64,000 nt of DNA from Embiotoca jacksoni (GCA_022577435.1 JAKOON010000005.1:14850724-14914723); one strand, 5' to 3'; numbered from the stretch's first letter, positions 22,666-37,800 are shown. Numbers and translations: made by a program. Notes: generated by a model not told the origin, from the letters alone.

Positions 22666-25600
22666 CGCGTGCATGTGTATTTTTTTTTAACAAGTTCACA
22701 TAAAGCTCTGAGAAGTGTGGTCACATCTGTAGAGCGCCAAACGTACAGTTTGTCGGAGCCTCTGTGGAGGATTTGGCAGATTAGACAAACCACACAAACG
22801 AGATGAAACAGGTCTTTGGCAGAAGCAGTTCATCTCTTCAGGCTGATGAGAAGTTTCTTTTTAATCTCCGTTAACATTCATACCCAACCTTAGTGTTTAC
22901 GCCCATTGTTGTGACAACACATTTCAACTCAGTTATCAAATATTTAAAAAAAGTTGTTTTTTTCTCTTATAAAAAAAAAAAAAAAAAAAAAAAAAAGCAC
23001 TTAAAGACATATACTGTATATTTTGAATGGCAAAGGATCTGTGAATATATTGTGAACTTAATAAAGTGGGGGGGGGGGGGGGAATCATGATATTCTTTGT
23101 TAAATTCCAGATTAAGATTTGGGAAAGCCACAGATCGAGCTGCCTGACAATATTTTAGTGTTTTCAGAGTATTTCTAAAGCTTGGAATGACAACTGATAA
23201 AAAAAAAAAGCCTCACACTTACTGTATGTGGGTTGCACACCATTTAATATTTCCTCTGAACTGACAAATTGGTGCACAAATGAATATTTTACTTAGTTCG
23301 GATTGTGTATGCTTATGTACTTTTTAGGCTAACAATCACTGATGGGAATAAGATGGTTGGTGAGTCCACAACATTGGTCCAAACTGAAATATTTGATGGA
23401 GTTGCCATGGCTGCTTTTTAAATTTAGTACAGAGATTTACACAGTATACCCCTTCAGGATGAACTGTAATACCGTTGGCGATGCCTTAGATTTGCGGGTC
23501 ATTTTGACCCGAGGACAACAGGAGGGTTAAACGTGGTAAATATTTGACCAGGATCAGCAGGTTAATACTGTCATTGTGAGCTTGTTAGCTCAAGGCTCCA
23601 CCGTGCTCTTTGGCCTCGGAGATCTGTTAATCTTATTTGGATTTTGACGGTAAATACAAACACTAGCTTTCATAGCTATTAAATGACGATACGTCAATAT
23701 GAGTCATCGTTCATTTGTACTGATTGGAATTGTTTCGGCATCTCTACTATTATTGGTGGCCAGGTATAATTTTAAAATGACCTATGAGGGATTCACGGGC
23801 GGATCTGGAGGGAACATGGTGAGGGGGAAGGACCTATTCACCCACAAAATCTCACCTTGGTGGCCGGCTCCAGTTTCAGGGCACTTTTTAGCACCTCCAT
23901 TGCCTCTTTGTATTCACCCTTGTCTGACAGGAGCTGAAAAATATTAGAAAACCAGCAGTATGAGCAGGACTGGAGGACCGATGAATCAAAACAAACAGGA
24001 TCGATAGCAATAATGTACCTGCTATTTTTTTTTTTTTTCCTCAGAAATAATTAAATTGACTTTCATATTAAACAAATTATTGTCCCTTCAGGGACTCTCC
24101 CAACAGTCATTTTTTATTTATGGGTTGATAAGGATTCAATGAGATGATACCTGTTGTCTCTCAGTACGGGCCCTTACCTTTCCCGCCCTGAAAAGGGCCT
24201 TTACGTTGTTTGGCTCGAGGGTCAGAACGTCCCGGCTGGTGTGCAGTGCCTCGTCAAACTGCTCCAGTTTGAGCTGAGCGGTGGCCAGGTTGTTCAAACA
24301 CTTCACTCTGTAGTCGGACACCTCTTCCTCCTCTGCCTGAATGCCACTATCGTTACCATCTGCGCAGATACAGAGACGCACGGCTCATCACATACACGCA
24401 CCCTGCTGCTGTGGACACTTTGTGGTAACTTAATTTTTCTCTTTTATTGGTGACACAAAAGCTAAAAAAAGGAAAAAAAAAAGGTTGACAGAGATTTCTC
24501 AACTCATCTGGGGGACTAGTTTTATATTCCTGCAAAATCCAGAAAAATAGTCTGACTTTCAAGGAGAAACTCCCATCGGGAATCATTATAAAGCTGATTC
24601 ATGTTCTGTTTTTTTATTCAGCTGGATGTCGTATCACTGTCACTGCTCTAAGTACAGCCTGGTTTCACCATTAGACGTAAACATGTCCAGCTGAATTAAG
24701 TGGTGACCAAAGTAATGAGCACAAAGGCATTTTACTCTTGGCCTTGAGAATGTTAGGTAATAAATGTTAGCAGTTTAAAGAGCACTTCTGTGCGAATGCG
24801 CTACACAGATGTGCTAAACTAAATTGTATGGGAGACCTTAGCTTATCTTCCATGTTGCACATTTGATTTTTGAAAGTGCAAACTAATTTTTTTTTTTTTG
24901 GGGGTAACAACAGAACAAACTGTAAATGCAACACTGATGCATGTTTTCAGGAGATATGGCAAATTTGTTAGCATACAGTTTTAAATGTACACATTCAGAA
25001 GATGTAGCGCAACATTAAGTGGTTTGTTCGTGTTCCTTTAATTAAGGTAATTTAAATATACAAGGTGCCAATTAACTGCTTAGTTGATCAACAGAAAAAA
25101 AATCACCAACTATTTTGGTTATCAATTAATTATGTTGTCATATTTTTTTTTTTGTGAAAAAAAACCTGATTGCAGCTTCTTAAATGTGAATATTTTCTGG
25201 TTCCTTTAGTCGTAGATTATAATAAACTGAATATCTTTTCGTTGTGCGCTGTTGCTTAGGAGAAAACCAAACATTTCAGGCTGCAGCTTGAGCTTTGAGA
25301 AACACTGGTTCACAATTTTCACCCTTTTCTGACATCAAACAGCTAGTCGATTAATTGAAAAAATAATCGACACATTAATCGATATTGAGCTAAATTATTT
25401 GCATTCCGACAATATTCACACTCCTTTTAGCTCTGTTTTGGTCTCCACCAGCCAACTAAAATACCTGTCATATGGTGCAGCGGTTAGAGTACAGCTTTTT
25501 TATGCTGAAAAAAAGCAGCCTGCCACAGCTGGAAACAAAGCAGATGAGAGTGAACCAAACATAAAACCAAAACAATGAGCTGAAAGACTCTAAAACACAC

Positions 25601-28600
25601 CAAAGAGCGGAAGGAAACTGGAAAATCAGGTGATAATTCTCAGTGTTCATTACTACTCGCGACTTCTTTCACACTACTGAGAGTCATTAGATCTGTTGTT
25701 AATATAAAAACATCAAGTTATACTGAATAAATCTATAACTCTATAAATCTTTTTAATTCTGTTATCATTTTTTATTATTATATGTATTACAAAAAATTGT
25801 TAAATGCGAAGTCTAAATATTGAACTTAAAAACTTAATGAACTTAATTCTTGAACTGAAATTTAAATTTCACATACTTTTCAAACTTTCAACTACGTCTC
25901 TAGATAAACAAGTTAGTGTACATTGACTTAAGATTTCTTTCTTTTCCTTTTTAAAAACACTTTTTTTTAGACTTGACAGGATCCAGATTTGATTGAGATT
26001 AAGAGAGTGAAGTGTTACATTGAGATGTGATAAACACTTTTACACTTAACCTCTACTCAAATGTGTTTATTTACCTTTGACATTATTGTTAACAATCAGC
26101 ACAAGATTGTGAGTGTGACTTTGATAGTGCTTTTGTGAATGCATGCGATTACTGGTTAATCGATTGGAGTGATTTATAATCTCTAAGTGTCATGTATTTG
26201 TAGAATAAGTCTAATAGGCCCCAAATGACCCAATAGAAGTTGAGATGTTGGTGTGTCTCTCGTGCATTATCCTCCTTTTTTCTGGTCGTCTCCTCGTCCA
26301 CTAATTCCATGATCTCGATGCCCTGATGAACTCCTCTCTTCAGTGCCACAGTGAGTTCACTCACTCGTCCATCATCATTGATACATTATGAAGCAGTTCG
26401 TGTTTTTCTCTTCACTGACTCGTTCAGTCCCATTTCCCTCTCGGGCCCACCCTGCCTCATCAATGATTAAAGTGATTAAGAAGGTGGAAATAATAAGAAA
26501 GTTGATTAGCTCGTATTATGCAAAATAATTAAGCAAAAACATTTATCATGGCACTTGGTTTCGATTGGATGTGGCTCTGCATCGTGACAGTGTGATTAGT
26601 GTGATGGCAGGATGGAGGAGAGAATCGAACTGTTATATCACTCTGGGCTCAGACTGATGGGGAAATGCAGTGTCTCCATCAGACACTGCGTTTTATGTTG
26701 TGTGTGCATGTGGGTGTCCATGTGTGTGTCTGCGCACTTTTAACTGCGTTGCATTTCCATTTTGATCAACTACTTTAATACATCCATGGTATACACAACA
26801 GCATGGAAATCTATTCCATGAATAAATTACAGTTTTGATTTCGGCTTACCTCTGCTGCGTGTGGTGAGCATATCCAGAGCCATACAATAGGCCCTGGCAG
26901 CCATACCGTATTCCTCCCTCTGGAAATGAAAGTTTCCTCGCTCTCGTTTCTGGTTGCCGATGCGGATACGGTCTGCGATGGACAGAGTTAATGGGTCTGG
27001 TTTCGCTCTGATGTCCAGCAGCTGCAGCTGGTAGAGTAAAGGAGCCCAGGCTGGAATATCAGGCTCTCTGCACATAAACAAACACACACGCAATCAATAT
27101 CATCACACAGTCCTGTGTGCAAGAGTCATAACAGATGTCTTTTTAAATTCGTCCTGAGGAGTCAGATTTTATAAAGTCAGTCAGTTACCAAGTGTGAGAC
27201 TGAAAAATAGGTTATTGGCTTTTTTCTTGCAGGTTGCAAAGCTTTGTTCAGCTCATACATGAAATTACTCGTGTTTAAAATGTAGGCTGCCATTTTGAAA
27301 CATAATAATCTACAATATCTCCACCTCACATTTGTTCTTAAGTGTTACTTCCTGACTAACCAACAGGGATGTGACCGATGTTGTCGCAACTTGTATCACA
27401 TCAGACAACACACTCTGCTTTGATCAATACAGCACTGATCCTGTCAATTACTGCCAGGAAGCACTCAAAGTGTTCTGCTGCTGCCCCACAAAGCCACATC
27501 ACTTCACTGCTCCTGCTTTTTCTTGGCCTTATAAACTTTCTAAGGTTGAGCTCACTCGAAATGATTGTGGCACTGATTTTTCCCTTGCTTTTTTGGAGAT
27601 CTCCAACAGAAGCTCTAGATCAGAGTCTGCTTGGCTCTTACAAATTGGTGCTAGATCGCTTTGTGTGAACTGTTAAAAGACGTGATCCATGAGACTCGGC
27701 AAGGCATCGCTGATGCCCAAAAGACAGGGAAACATAGCTGCATGTATAGCTCCAAATCTTAAATTTTGGTGCGCAGTTGTGGCAAGGATTAAAATACTGT
27801 ATAAGGAACACTGCGAATAATAGAACAACAAGCTTTATTTAATTGTAGGTTAAAAAAAACATCAGGTGTTTTAAGCTAAAACCTTGATGATGACTTTTAA
27901 ACACTGCCTGTTTCGATGCACAAATTATATCTGGACCCATCAGGGAGCCGTATAAAAAGTTTTGTGACCCGGTTGTGACCGACAATGAAGGCAATGATGA
28001 CAAGCTCCAGCCAATGACAGTGCAAACTCTGCTAAACTCTGTAAAATACTAGTTTAGAGCAGTTTTATACACATGGTTTTGCGTCATTTCAGGTGTCACT
28101 TCTTGCGTGACAAAAAGAAGTTTGGAGACCAGACAGATTTGTTGGAGATGTCTCCTGGTGAAAATCTTATACTATGTGACCTTTTGTCACTATTAAATCA
28201 TGAGTAAACCACAACAACTTTAAGAGTCCTGATACAAGACATCAAGTTGTATAATGTGAACAGTACAGATGATGTTTCTAAAGTCTGTCCATTCAAATGC
28301 AAATACAGAACTTTTTTGACTATAGTGGTGCATCTGCTATGTTTTTATCAAAAACTAAGAAAGTTTTTGAGGATATCAGTTGCTTGAAGTGACAACTCTA
28401 CTGAAAAGTATTTTAATTTGAAGTTTTAACTGTCTGATCAGGACATGAGTGACTAATAGAAACATTTTATTCACAGCACCACTCTGTATAGATTCAACTT
28501 CACTGTATCCAGCAGCTCGCACACCTTAAAAGCACACCTTTAAAGACGTCTGAGCGACTCCGGCTCACTTAAGCCGACAAGAATTTGAAACTGAACCCGT

Positions 28601-28745
28601 GAGCTGCCGATGGCTTTAGCTTACTCAAGAGTCACTCAGAAGGAAAGTTAATTTGGTTTTCAATCATCTGGCTCCTGTGACCATATGGCACACAATGGTC
28701 CATTATCAGTTTCTTTTTGGAGGCTCTAATTCCAAAGGTGGGTTT

Positions 28746-28802
<57 letters not shown>

Positions 28803-31800
28803 AGAGTAAGACAGAGACAGAAAGGGAATTAAGAGAGCTTGACCACAGTTTGAAAAGATAATTTTTAAGTAGGCCATGTTATTGATTAACCAGGGAAAAA
28901 AATAGAAAAATACCATCCAAAATAAAACCTAACAATTGTAATACTGAAATGAACAATTTGTGAACTATAAAAAAGGATCCCGACTGTTTAATGAACTCAA
29001 CAAAACATAGATCTAAAACCAAGCCAGACAGAAGAAAGTCCAGCTTCCTGCAGACCCACACCAAGTCCCTGTTTGCTGCAAAGTGATAGAACTGTGAGTC
29101 GTATCGGGTCATGAATTATTTAAACTGGCTGTGTCGGTGACACAGTTTATGTTTGTCTAACAGAATTAGTTGTATCCCCAGTTACGGTGAGGCTGTGTCA
29201 GCAGGTGGGATCAGATTACCCTTTCACCTCTCCTCTCCGGAGACCTCGTTCGCTATCGCACGAGTGTGAAACCAGCAGTTGAGCCAAAGCCTCGGAAATC
29301 TAAGCCGGATCTATGTGCTCACAAGCAGCGTTCCAAGATGTTGTCATTCTGGGCCGGGAATAAGTAGATGAAGAAGAAGAAGACGGTCAATTTGAACTAT
29401 TTTTGATGACAGCGCTCAATCCCATCGATTTATTTTTTTTATACCACTGCATGAGGAACAGAGAGCTGAACTGTGCAACAGGTGTTTAAGTGCAGACAGG
29501 GACAGTACATTAATATATGAAGGACATGCAGCACATCGCTTCTGTTCCACTCTGCAATGTTAGTCTTTCTAAAACGGGCCTCCTACATCTTCCGTGCTAA
29601 TGTCATGCGTTTTGCTGGCGTACAAAGAATATGAAACAATCACCACATGATTCACCACTCAGTTTGTGTGGCATATGAACATACTGTAGGCGTTTGTTGT
29701 CTTTGCATACTTTTCTTAACTCTTTTCTGAAAATATTACGGTATTGCAGGCCGAGTGTAACAGAGTGCAGCATATAACAATAACACACACAGTGTCCTGC
29801 TGCACACTCCAGATTAAATGTGTAAATTCACCCCTGAACCCACGACTGAAGAAACCTGTTGTTTCTCTGTCAGCGAATAAACACTGGAGAGTAAACTCAA
29901 AGTCCATCCATCTCAATTGCTCTGCATCGAGATCTGGTTTGCTGTCAGTGTCGCAGCCTGGGAGTCAGCTGATGATTTTACAGACTTTGTCCTAAAAGAA
30001 AAATTCCTAGGTTGTGTCCGGAATCAAAGCCTCATTCACTCTTTCTACAGCGATGGAAGAGGGATGAACAGAAGATCTTGGTGGTCAAAGGTCAAAGGTC
30101 AAGGTCACAATGACTTCCAGTCTGTCAGAAAATTGTGAAATCGATATCTGAGGAACTCCTTTATTGGCATGTGAGCTCGTACAAGGATTCCTTCAAAGTC
30201 TTCACTACATATATCAGATGAGTCTGGACAGACAGATTTAAATTTCAAACAGAATTAAACTGTTTTACTGGCTGGATCAGTGAAGACAGGAAGAAAGAAT
30301 CACGTTATATTATTGTCACAATACCGAGCTGGATATGGTCTTTGGTTTGTAAACCCCCCACCACTCATCATTTCATCAGATATTGATTTTTCTTTTTCTA
30401 ACGGCGGGAACTATTATTGCTCATGACTCACACAGAATGAGACATTATTTGAGAAGTGATGAGTCATTTTTTTATTAATCGATGGCGGTGCAGCTGCTTC
30501 AGCTCTAACTGTATCAACTAAATGTGCCACGTCAACACTCAATGAATACCAAACGATGTGTTAGCCTGCAAATGAAACAGAAATCACACACAGTGACTGC
30601 TCACTGCCCGACAAAAAGCAATTCTTCACTAGCAGGATTCAACAGATGTGTGATGCCATTCGCACACAGAGCACCAGCTGAGGATTTATATCTAAAACAC
30701 AAAGGGATAATGTGAATAGTCGAGAGTTGAGGGCTTCCATTGTTGCCATCATGAGTGTTAAACAAAATCAGCATTGACTGGCGAGCTGTTGAGTGTAATC
30801 TGAGAATGCAGCGCACTGACAGATCTATAAGGTTTAAGGTGTCATGTGGGTCACTGGTGATTAGCTTCACACCAGTGTGCTGCTGCGCTGAGCTTAGCCA
30901 ATGAGCCCCCGGGGTCGTATTAGTGCAAACAGGAAGCAGAGGCTGGTCAGCAGGACGAGATCCCTGCGCAAGATGAAACCTGAACCTGTAACTAAAGCCC
31001 AGGTCAGCGTCCAAAAAGTGAGCTGCAGGGCCGGTCTCTCTGCCAGCTCCTGTCAGCCTCTCTTTACTGCTCTTGAAGAAACTCTGATCACACAAGGGGA
31101 ATTCGTGTTGTGGAACAGCCAAAACTTTTTTGTACTAATGCTTGTAATTATGCTGTATTAACACAATATTGGTAGGGTAGGAAAGAACAGAAAAAAAACT
31201 CCCCTTAATTCAAACACGGAAGTGTTCATGTTTCCATGTCATTCCATTAAAATAGACCAAATTGGCTAACTTTGTTTTGAATTTGGAGCGTTTTTAAATA
31301 ATAGTGTCATTTTTACCAAAAAGCAGATGTTGCAGCTGTCACAAATTCTGCTTGGAATGTCAAGTAGAAAATGACGTACATTTTTTTTCCCCCAACTTGT
31401 AATTAAAGTCTGAACGATGACTGAAGTATAATGTAAATGTGTCAAAGTCATCATAGAATCCATCCTTGGAGGATCATGAATATCTGTTCAAAATTTCACA
31501 AAAATTGAATAAACAGATTTTGAAGTATTTCAGTTGGACAAAAAGTGAAGAACTAATCAAGTGACAGTCCCTCTAATGTGCTTAAAATGAGTTCATCATG
31601 ATGGAGCAGATTTGTTTTAGCAAACAGAATGCAAAAACATGTTTTTAACATTACTTGATAAGCCATAATTGTGTAGTTTAACTTTAATTTTGTGCGAACT
31701 TTGTCTTAACTTGTACCCTGAATAATTTCCCTTTGCGACAGTTGTAGCTGGAGGCATTATGTTTTAGGTTTTCCTGCTAGACCATCCCTTTCTAATTCTT

Positions 31801-34800
31801 TCTCAGGAGCACCACAGGGGAATTTCTCCGAATTTGGAATCAACGTTTAGTTGGACTCAAGGATGAATTAATTAAAAGTTGGTGGTCGAAGGTCACGTGT
31901 CACTGTGACCACACAAATAGGTTTGTGGCCATGACTAAAGAATTAAAATGCAAATTATATAAATTTCACACAAATATCTAATAGGATCAAATGATGACGT
32001 GATGACATTTTATACCTTTTATACATCAAAGGTCAACTTTAAATCACTTTAAAATTGTCACTGCATATATTATATGAGTCTGGAAAGACATGGATGTAAA
32101 CTCCAACTCGACTGGTTGACGGAGGCAAACAACCACGAGGCGGTAATTCAAATATATCTATTTTTTCTTCTCTTTGACCCTCCTGATGAAAGAGACACTC
32201 ATCTGTTTTGTTGATGCTTCTCTGAACTGGTAGTTTGGACAATCGGACTTGTCGATATGACTCCTCTGTCTTCTTTTCTGTGTTTTCTGTAATAGCTTTG
32301 GATGCTTGTTTTTAATGTTAAAAAAAAAGTTATTTTTGTATTTATATGAAGTACCATTTTAATCTTTCTTCAGTTTCAAGCTATTTTGCAGAGAAATGAA
32401 CCTGCAGGTTGTCACCTGACACAAACCCAAGTAATCAGTAGAGACAGAGAGTTTTCCTGAGGTGCAGCATGGCCTTCAGCTGTCAGAGCCTGCCGACTGA
32501 AGAGATCAATTGTGGGCTGAGTTAAAGATTTGAGAAATATGCTGTGGTCGCAGCTCTGATAGCACAAAGAGACAGAGACATCTTCAGGTGCCAGACTGGA
32601 TTTGTGTATACTGATTTCCTCCCTTTAATTTTTAACCCTCCCGTTGTCCTCAGGTCAAAATGACCCGCAGCTGTGTTCAACCAAGTTCCATGTTATTTCT
32701 ATATTTTTATATTTTTTGGGATCATTGGTCATCATTCTTTAAAGAAACCCTCACAGCCTCCTTGTCACCAATGATCCCAAAAAAATATGAAAATAAAATA
32801 GAACTTGGTTGAACACAGCTGCGGGTCATTTTGACCCGAGGACAACAGGAGGGTTAATGCAGGTCACCACCAGGTCCAGGACATACTTGTGGTCACGTTG
32901 AACATCTGTATTTTTCCCAAACTGATGTATCTGTAGGGTTTCATGTAATTTTAAAGAGTCATTAAAGTAGTTAGCACTTCAACTGTGGGAAAAATTTTGT
33001 TAGCAGATTTTCTTACAAAATTCACGTTGACCTCCTACTGAATGTTTCAATAGCTAATGTTTCTCAGCCTGCACTGTTTCTATCTGGCGTTTGTGTGACG
33101 TGCTTGTATTTCTGGTACTGGGCCTGTAAAGCAGATCAGATTAAAACAGGAATGTTTTCACTCTTTTTATGAACAGTGTGATGAGGACGAAGCTTTTCCC
33201 TCTCATATCATGGGTAAAGTATGATTTCATTGCAGATGACTTTTATTTGTGTTATGGCTTAGCAAACTTCCTCAATAAGGTGTGCGATAGTGCCGCTGAC
33301 TCATCCTGTTATCTGTCATGCAGACCCCTCACCGCTCTGAATGAAAGGAAAAACTCCCTCAGAGGAAGAACAGTGGTCACTTTGACGTCACGCGCTCCAT
33401 AAATGATGGAAAGGCCAGCGATGTGCCTCATCCTGGTTTCTATGGTTACAACCGTAGATAGAGCCCTAATATACTGCAATAAATGCAGTGTGCAGCTTGA
33501 GTGATGATACAAAATCCAAGAGAATTTATGAGGTTGTTTATTTTTTACCGCGATGAAAACAGGTTTACTGCTGCTGTTGTTCAGTGGTGTGTCTGTTTTG
33601 ACTCTTGGATGGACACACGGCATCAATACAGCCGTGCAAAGAAGCTTAGCTATAATCCTAGCAGTGGTGCGACGTCACAGCTGTTTTTCCTCGCCTGCTG
33701 CCATACGAGTTAATTTGCAGCAAAACAGCTCCCTATTACAGTCCGAGATCAAGAAACCACACGAGTACTAACAGTGTAAGGCCTGCCTACATCCTGGCAG
33801 AGGAGCTCCTCAAAAGTCCCCATATAATCCACAGCACATTTCCTCCAGCCTGTTATAATGCATCCCATCTCAACCCCAGGCTACCTGCAGAGCATGCAGT
33901 GTGTTTTTAATCACAGGGGATGTGTACTTCTCCAGCCACTTCAGAGAGACACAAGAGGATCATTTTGGTTACACAACTTGCTAAAACTAGCTCTCAAAGT
34001 ACAGTATGAATTATTAGCAGCAGGAAGGATGAATGCCACTACTCTGAATAAATAACAACAAAACAACAAACATCAAGTACCTGATGGAGTCTGTAAAGAC
34101 AACTTTGTTTACAATCAGTGTTATGCCCCAAAACTCTCTGTCTTACACACAGCATACAGCAGCGACAAGCACAACTGGTGTTTTTGTTAGTTTCAGGCCA
34201 ACACCGTTGTCATTAAAAAATAAAAAAGATTACAATATAAACGACTAAGATTGTGTAAATCAATCTGCGACTGTTAAACTAGTAAAGGTGGATTTGGACA
34301 CGCCCGAAATACACACATGCGCTTTAGACTGCGTAAAATATAGTCCATCGTGTGTATCCTTGAGGTCTGGCAAACATGCCGGTGCATTTTAGTAATAAAC
34401 ACATAATTTACCTCCCCATTTGCTTGCCAGCAGTAATCTTTTTCACCGGGAGCATGAAACTGTCAGCTGGTCATGAGGTCACATCGGTGCAACAAAGATC
34501 TTCCAATAAGCTGCTTTGTTTTACAATTACTCCATGGCGACATTTACGTTAGTAACATTTTTCACTGTAGAATACACGTGTAAGTAAAATCTATACAGCT
34601 TTAACCGAGACACATTTTCAACTGCCAATCAGCAAAATGTTATCATTGCGTTGGACTATTTGGTTACAGGTCTATAAATAAACTTGTGTCTTATACAATG
34701 TACATTTCATTTTCAGGTGCTGTTTTGTCATGTTACAGCCAAATAAATATATTTAAACTTTAAACTTTATCATCTCTTGAGGAAATTCAGGTCTCCCAGC

Positions 34801-37800
34801 ATAAAGGTTCTTGGTTTGAACATCGGCTGGGGCCTTTCTGTGTGGTTTTCTCCGTATTCGTCGGCCTCCTCTCACGGTCCAAAGACATGCATGTTAAGTT
34901 GATTATTCTAAATTGGAAGTGAACGTGACCGTGAATGGTCGTCTGTCTTTCTGTGTTGGCCCTGTGATGGACTGGTGACCTGCAGGGTATACATGTACAT
35001 CGCCTTCACCCAAAGTCAGCTGGGATAGGCTCCAGCACTCCGTGAGTCCTGTACATGATGAAGCAAGTATTGATAATGGATGGATGAATGATGAATGAAA
35101 TGTAGAGGCTGCAGTGTTTTTTAAAGATACTGTTCATGTGAATTGTCGCACATTAATATTTGTACTTTCTCAAGATTAAAAATAGAGGTTCTGCTGTGTA
35201 TTTTCTTGTTGCCATGGTGAATCACATAAGGATTTAGTGATGAGTGAACACATTGTTGATATGACGAGATGACCAGTGAACATTAAAAACAACGTGGGAT
35301 GTTGCCTTGTTTTTTTTTGGTTGGACCACAACAGTGGGACCAGCCCTCTAAACAACTGTCAATCACTGAGTCATAAAGTTCTACCATTGGTCAGCCAAAT
35401 ATCACGATTTCCTGTTTCAATTTCAAGTTTAAAGACCTCATTCCAAATTAAAAGGCCAGAGCATTTTACACACATTCAAGTCATATACTTGGCTTTGACA
35501 GTGTCTTGTGAGATAATGAAATAATATTCAGATCAGTGAATTTGAAGGCTCACTCTGGTGACAAAAACATGATACAGCAGTTCATTGGAGACCTTTTTCA
35601 CTGCAGATATTTTGACTTGACATTATAGGAAATTCATAGGTAAGGTAAAATCCATTAGAGTAAGAATGGCTCTTTTTCATTAAGTGTCTCAGTGAGCTAT
35701 ATACGACAGTGAGCCAGACAATGATCCTGGAAGTAGCTGTTTTCTACTATACCTGAGCTTTTCCTGCTCTGACAGGCCACAATTTCTGCTGTGAAAAAAA
35801 GTCTACATGATAAGACAAAATATTCCAACTTCTTGGTTAATACAGCAGCAAGTAATTCATCAATGGTTTCTTTCTCCTTGGGTCAACCCACATCAGTAAA
35901 TCCTTCTTTTACAACCCTCCTTTCGACTACGGTTGGATGCAATTCGCACGCTGCCCAAAGCCCATCAGGAATAAAAATAACTTCAATGATACCAGTGTTT
36001 AAATGCAATTTATCCAATTGACCACAAAAAATTAGGGGCAGGGAAACACAGAGGAAGAGAGAAATGGTCCACACATGGATAATCAAAAGAGAGTAAGTGT
36101 GCAGATGGACAGCGAGAGCGGTGAAACTGAATCCCCACCAACTACTAAGAAGAATATCTGTGTCTCCAGCTACTAAAGGTTCAGCTCTCTGCACCAACTA
36201 TTTGTTTACTTAACCTCTCTGCTGTTTCACACTCAGGATGTAGCAACAGACTCTTTATGTGGAAAGAATCCAAATCTGAGACTCAGCCATGCAGTCCATG
36301 CCCATGCAATTTAATTACATGTCAATTGTGAGCTCCATCCAACTGCAGTGAGTGAATGCATGAATGATTGAGTGGGGAAGTTCAAAGCTTTTTGAACACA
36401 AACAACACCTTTACTCTGACTTAAAGGTGAGCAGGACAAGTTTCAGATGCTACCTTATGCAACTATCTGAAATCTCTCAGGTTTGGTCTCTGATGTGTGG
36501 CAGCATCTACATGAATTGTTCCTCCTCCAAAACAACTGAGGAGGTTTTCCTGTGTATTAGGGTGGATGAGAGCAATCTGTCTTACACAGAAATATATCCC
36601 CAGAGGTCATGATCTAGTAAACCAGTCTTGCTGCAATCTGCAGAAGATATCTTATACGGGATTGACTCTGAACCCATAATCAATCAATATGAACCAGCAG
36701 ACGTCTCTGAGGTGTGCACGGTGCGGTCAAGTGGCAATTTCTCATGCAGCCCCGGGGACGGAGGTTTAGTTTCAGTGGATTCTCTGAGAGGTTAATGTGA
36801 AGCAATGACAGCCCGGTCCTTTCTATGCTCACACGTTATTTCTAATGATTATATAAACCAAATCTCTGCCAGTTTTGGATTTCACTCTTGAACTTCAAAG
36901 CTTTCTAAGTTACGACAAATTCAGCGTGAGGAGCCAAAAAATCCTGCTCTTTGAAAGATGAAAGCCCTCCTCTTCCATTACTGTTATACTGCACATAAAT
37001 GTCTGCCGTGCTTCAGTGGACACATGAAACCATGAGCGTCACAGGAGTATTTCATGCTTTCTCTTTGGATGAGCAATTTAACTTGCATTCAAATCAAAAA
37101 CAGTTTTGTTTTGTTTTTTTACAGAAAATAAGATTTCCAGATGAGACATTAATTATCATTCAACAAGGCTCCCGTTTGCCTCGGTGTGTGGTTGTGAACC
37201 TAAATGTTTGTGACCACTAGCTGCTTTATGTCTGACATTCTGGTCGAGGAATAAATGTCATAAAGAGATAGTGATCAGAAATTAATTTCCCCTCTAAGTC
37301 TGGGCTGTCACATGTGCATGTGTTGAAACCAGATAACTCCCACAGAGAAAATGTCACCATTTCTGGAAGATCATTTTGCAAATTGAGCGCACAACAAACG
37401 GATAACGGTTATCGTGCTCGTCACTGATAATTAAACGAGATGTAACTTTAAAGCAGCAGTTGTTGCTCATCCGCACCTGGACAGCTACACCCGGCCTTTA
37501 TGCCTTTTCATGTTGGACATATTTGAGTTTACAAACGCATACATGATGTGTTGACTTTTCTGAAGTTGTGTGTGCACATCAGGCAAAAACATCATCATTA
37601 TCATTCACTGTCGCCCTCCTGTCATATCGATATCAGGGAGAAATATGACCGCCTGAGTGAATGTGTGTCTGTAATCTAACCAATAAAGATCAAGCCTCCT
37701 TTCAGCAGCAGCCAGCTCTGCCTCCCTGTGCAGCCTGTGAATCAATAGCAGCAACCTGAACTCCTGACTTATTAGTCAGGTTGTCACAGTAGAGCAGCCG

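Larger units (their letters stand above)
21865..23855 (-). other. fkbp16 intron 6
   Basis: 2 kb holding a GT/GC microsatellite (22,632-22,678), poly-A (about 22,971-22,996), poly-G (about 23,068-23,081) and a dispersed repeat split by a MITE end (23,340-23,625). No exon is seen. Confidence 0.75.

Noticed and set aside
23699..23947. + strand ORF beginning with a signal-peptide-like hydrophobic stretch
   Set aside because: It runs antisense into fkbp16 exon 6 and follows a dispersed repeat; an overlap artefact.
30601..31122. 173-codon ORF on the - strand, with an 86-codon ORF opposite at 30,901-31,161
   Set aside because: It is the longest open frame outside known exons, but one of this size is expected by chance in 64 kb over six frames by a simple stop-codon estimate. 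No domain, signal peptide or splice context is seen.
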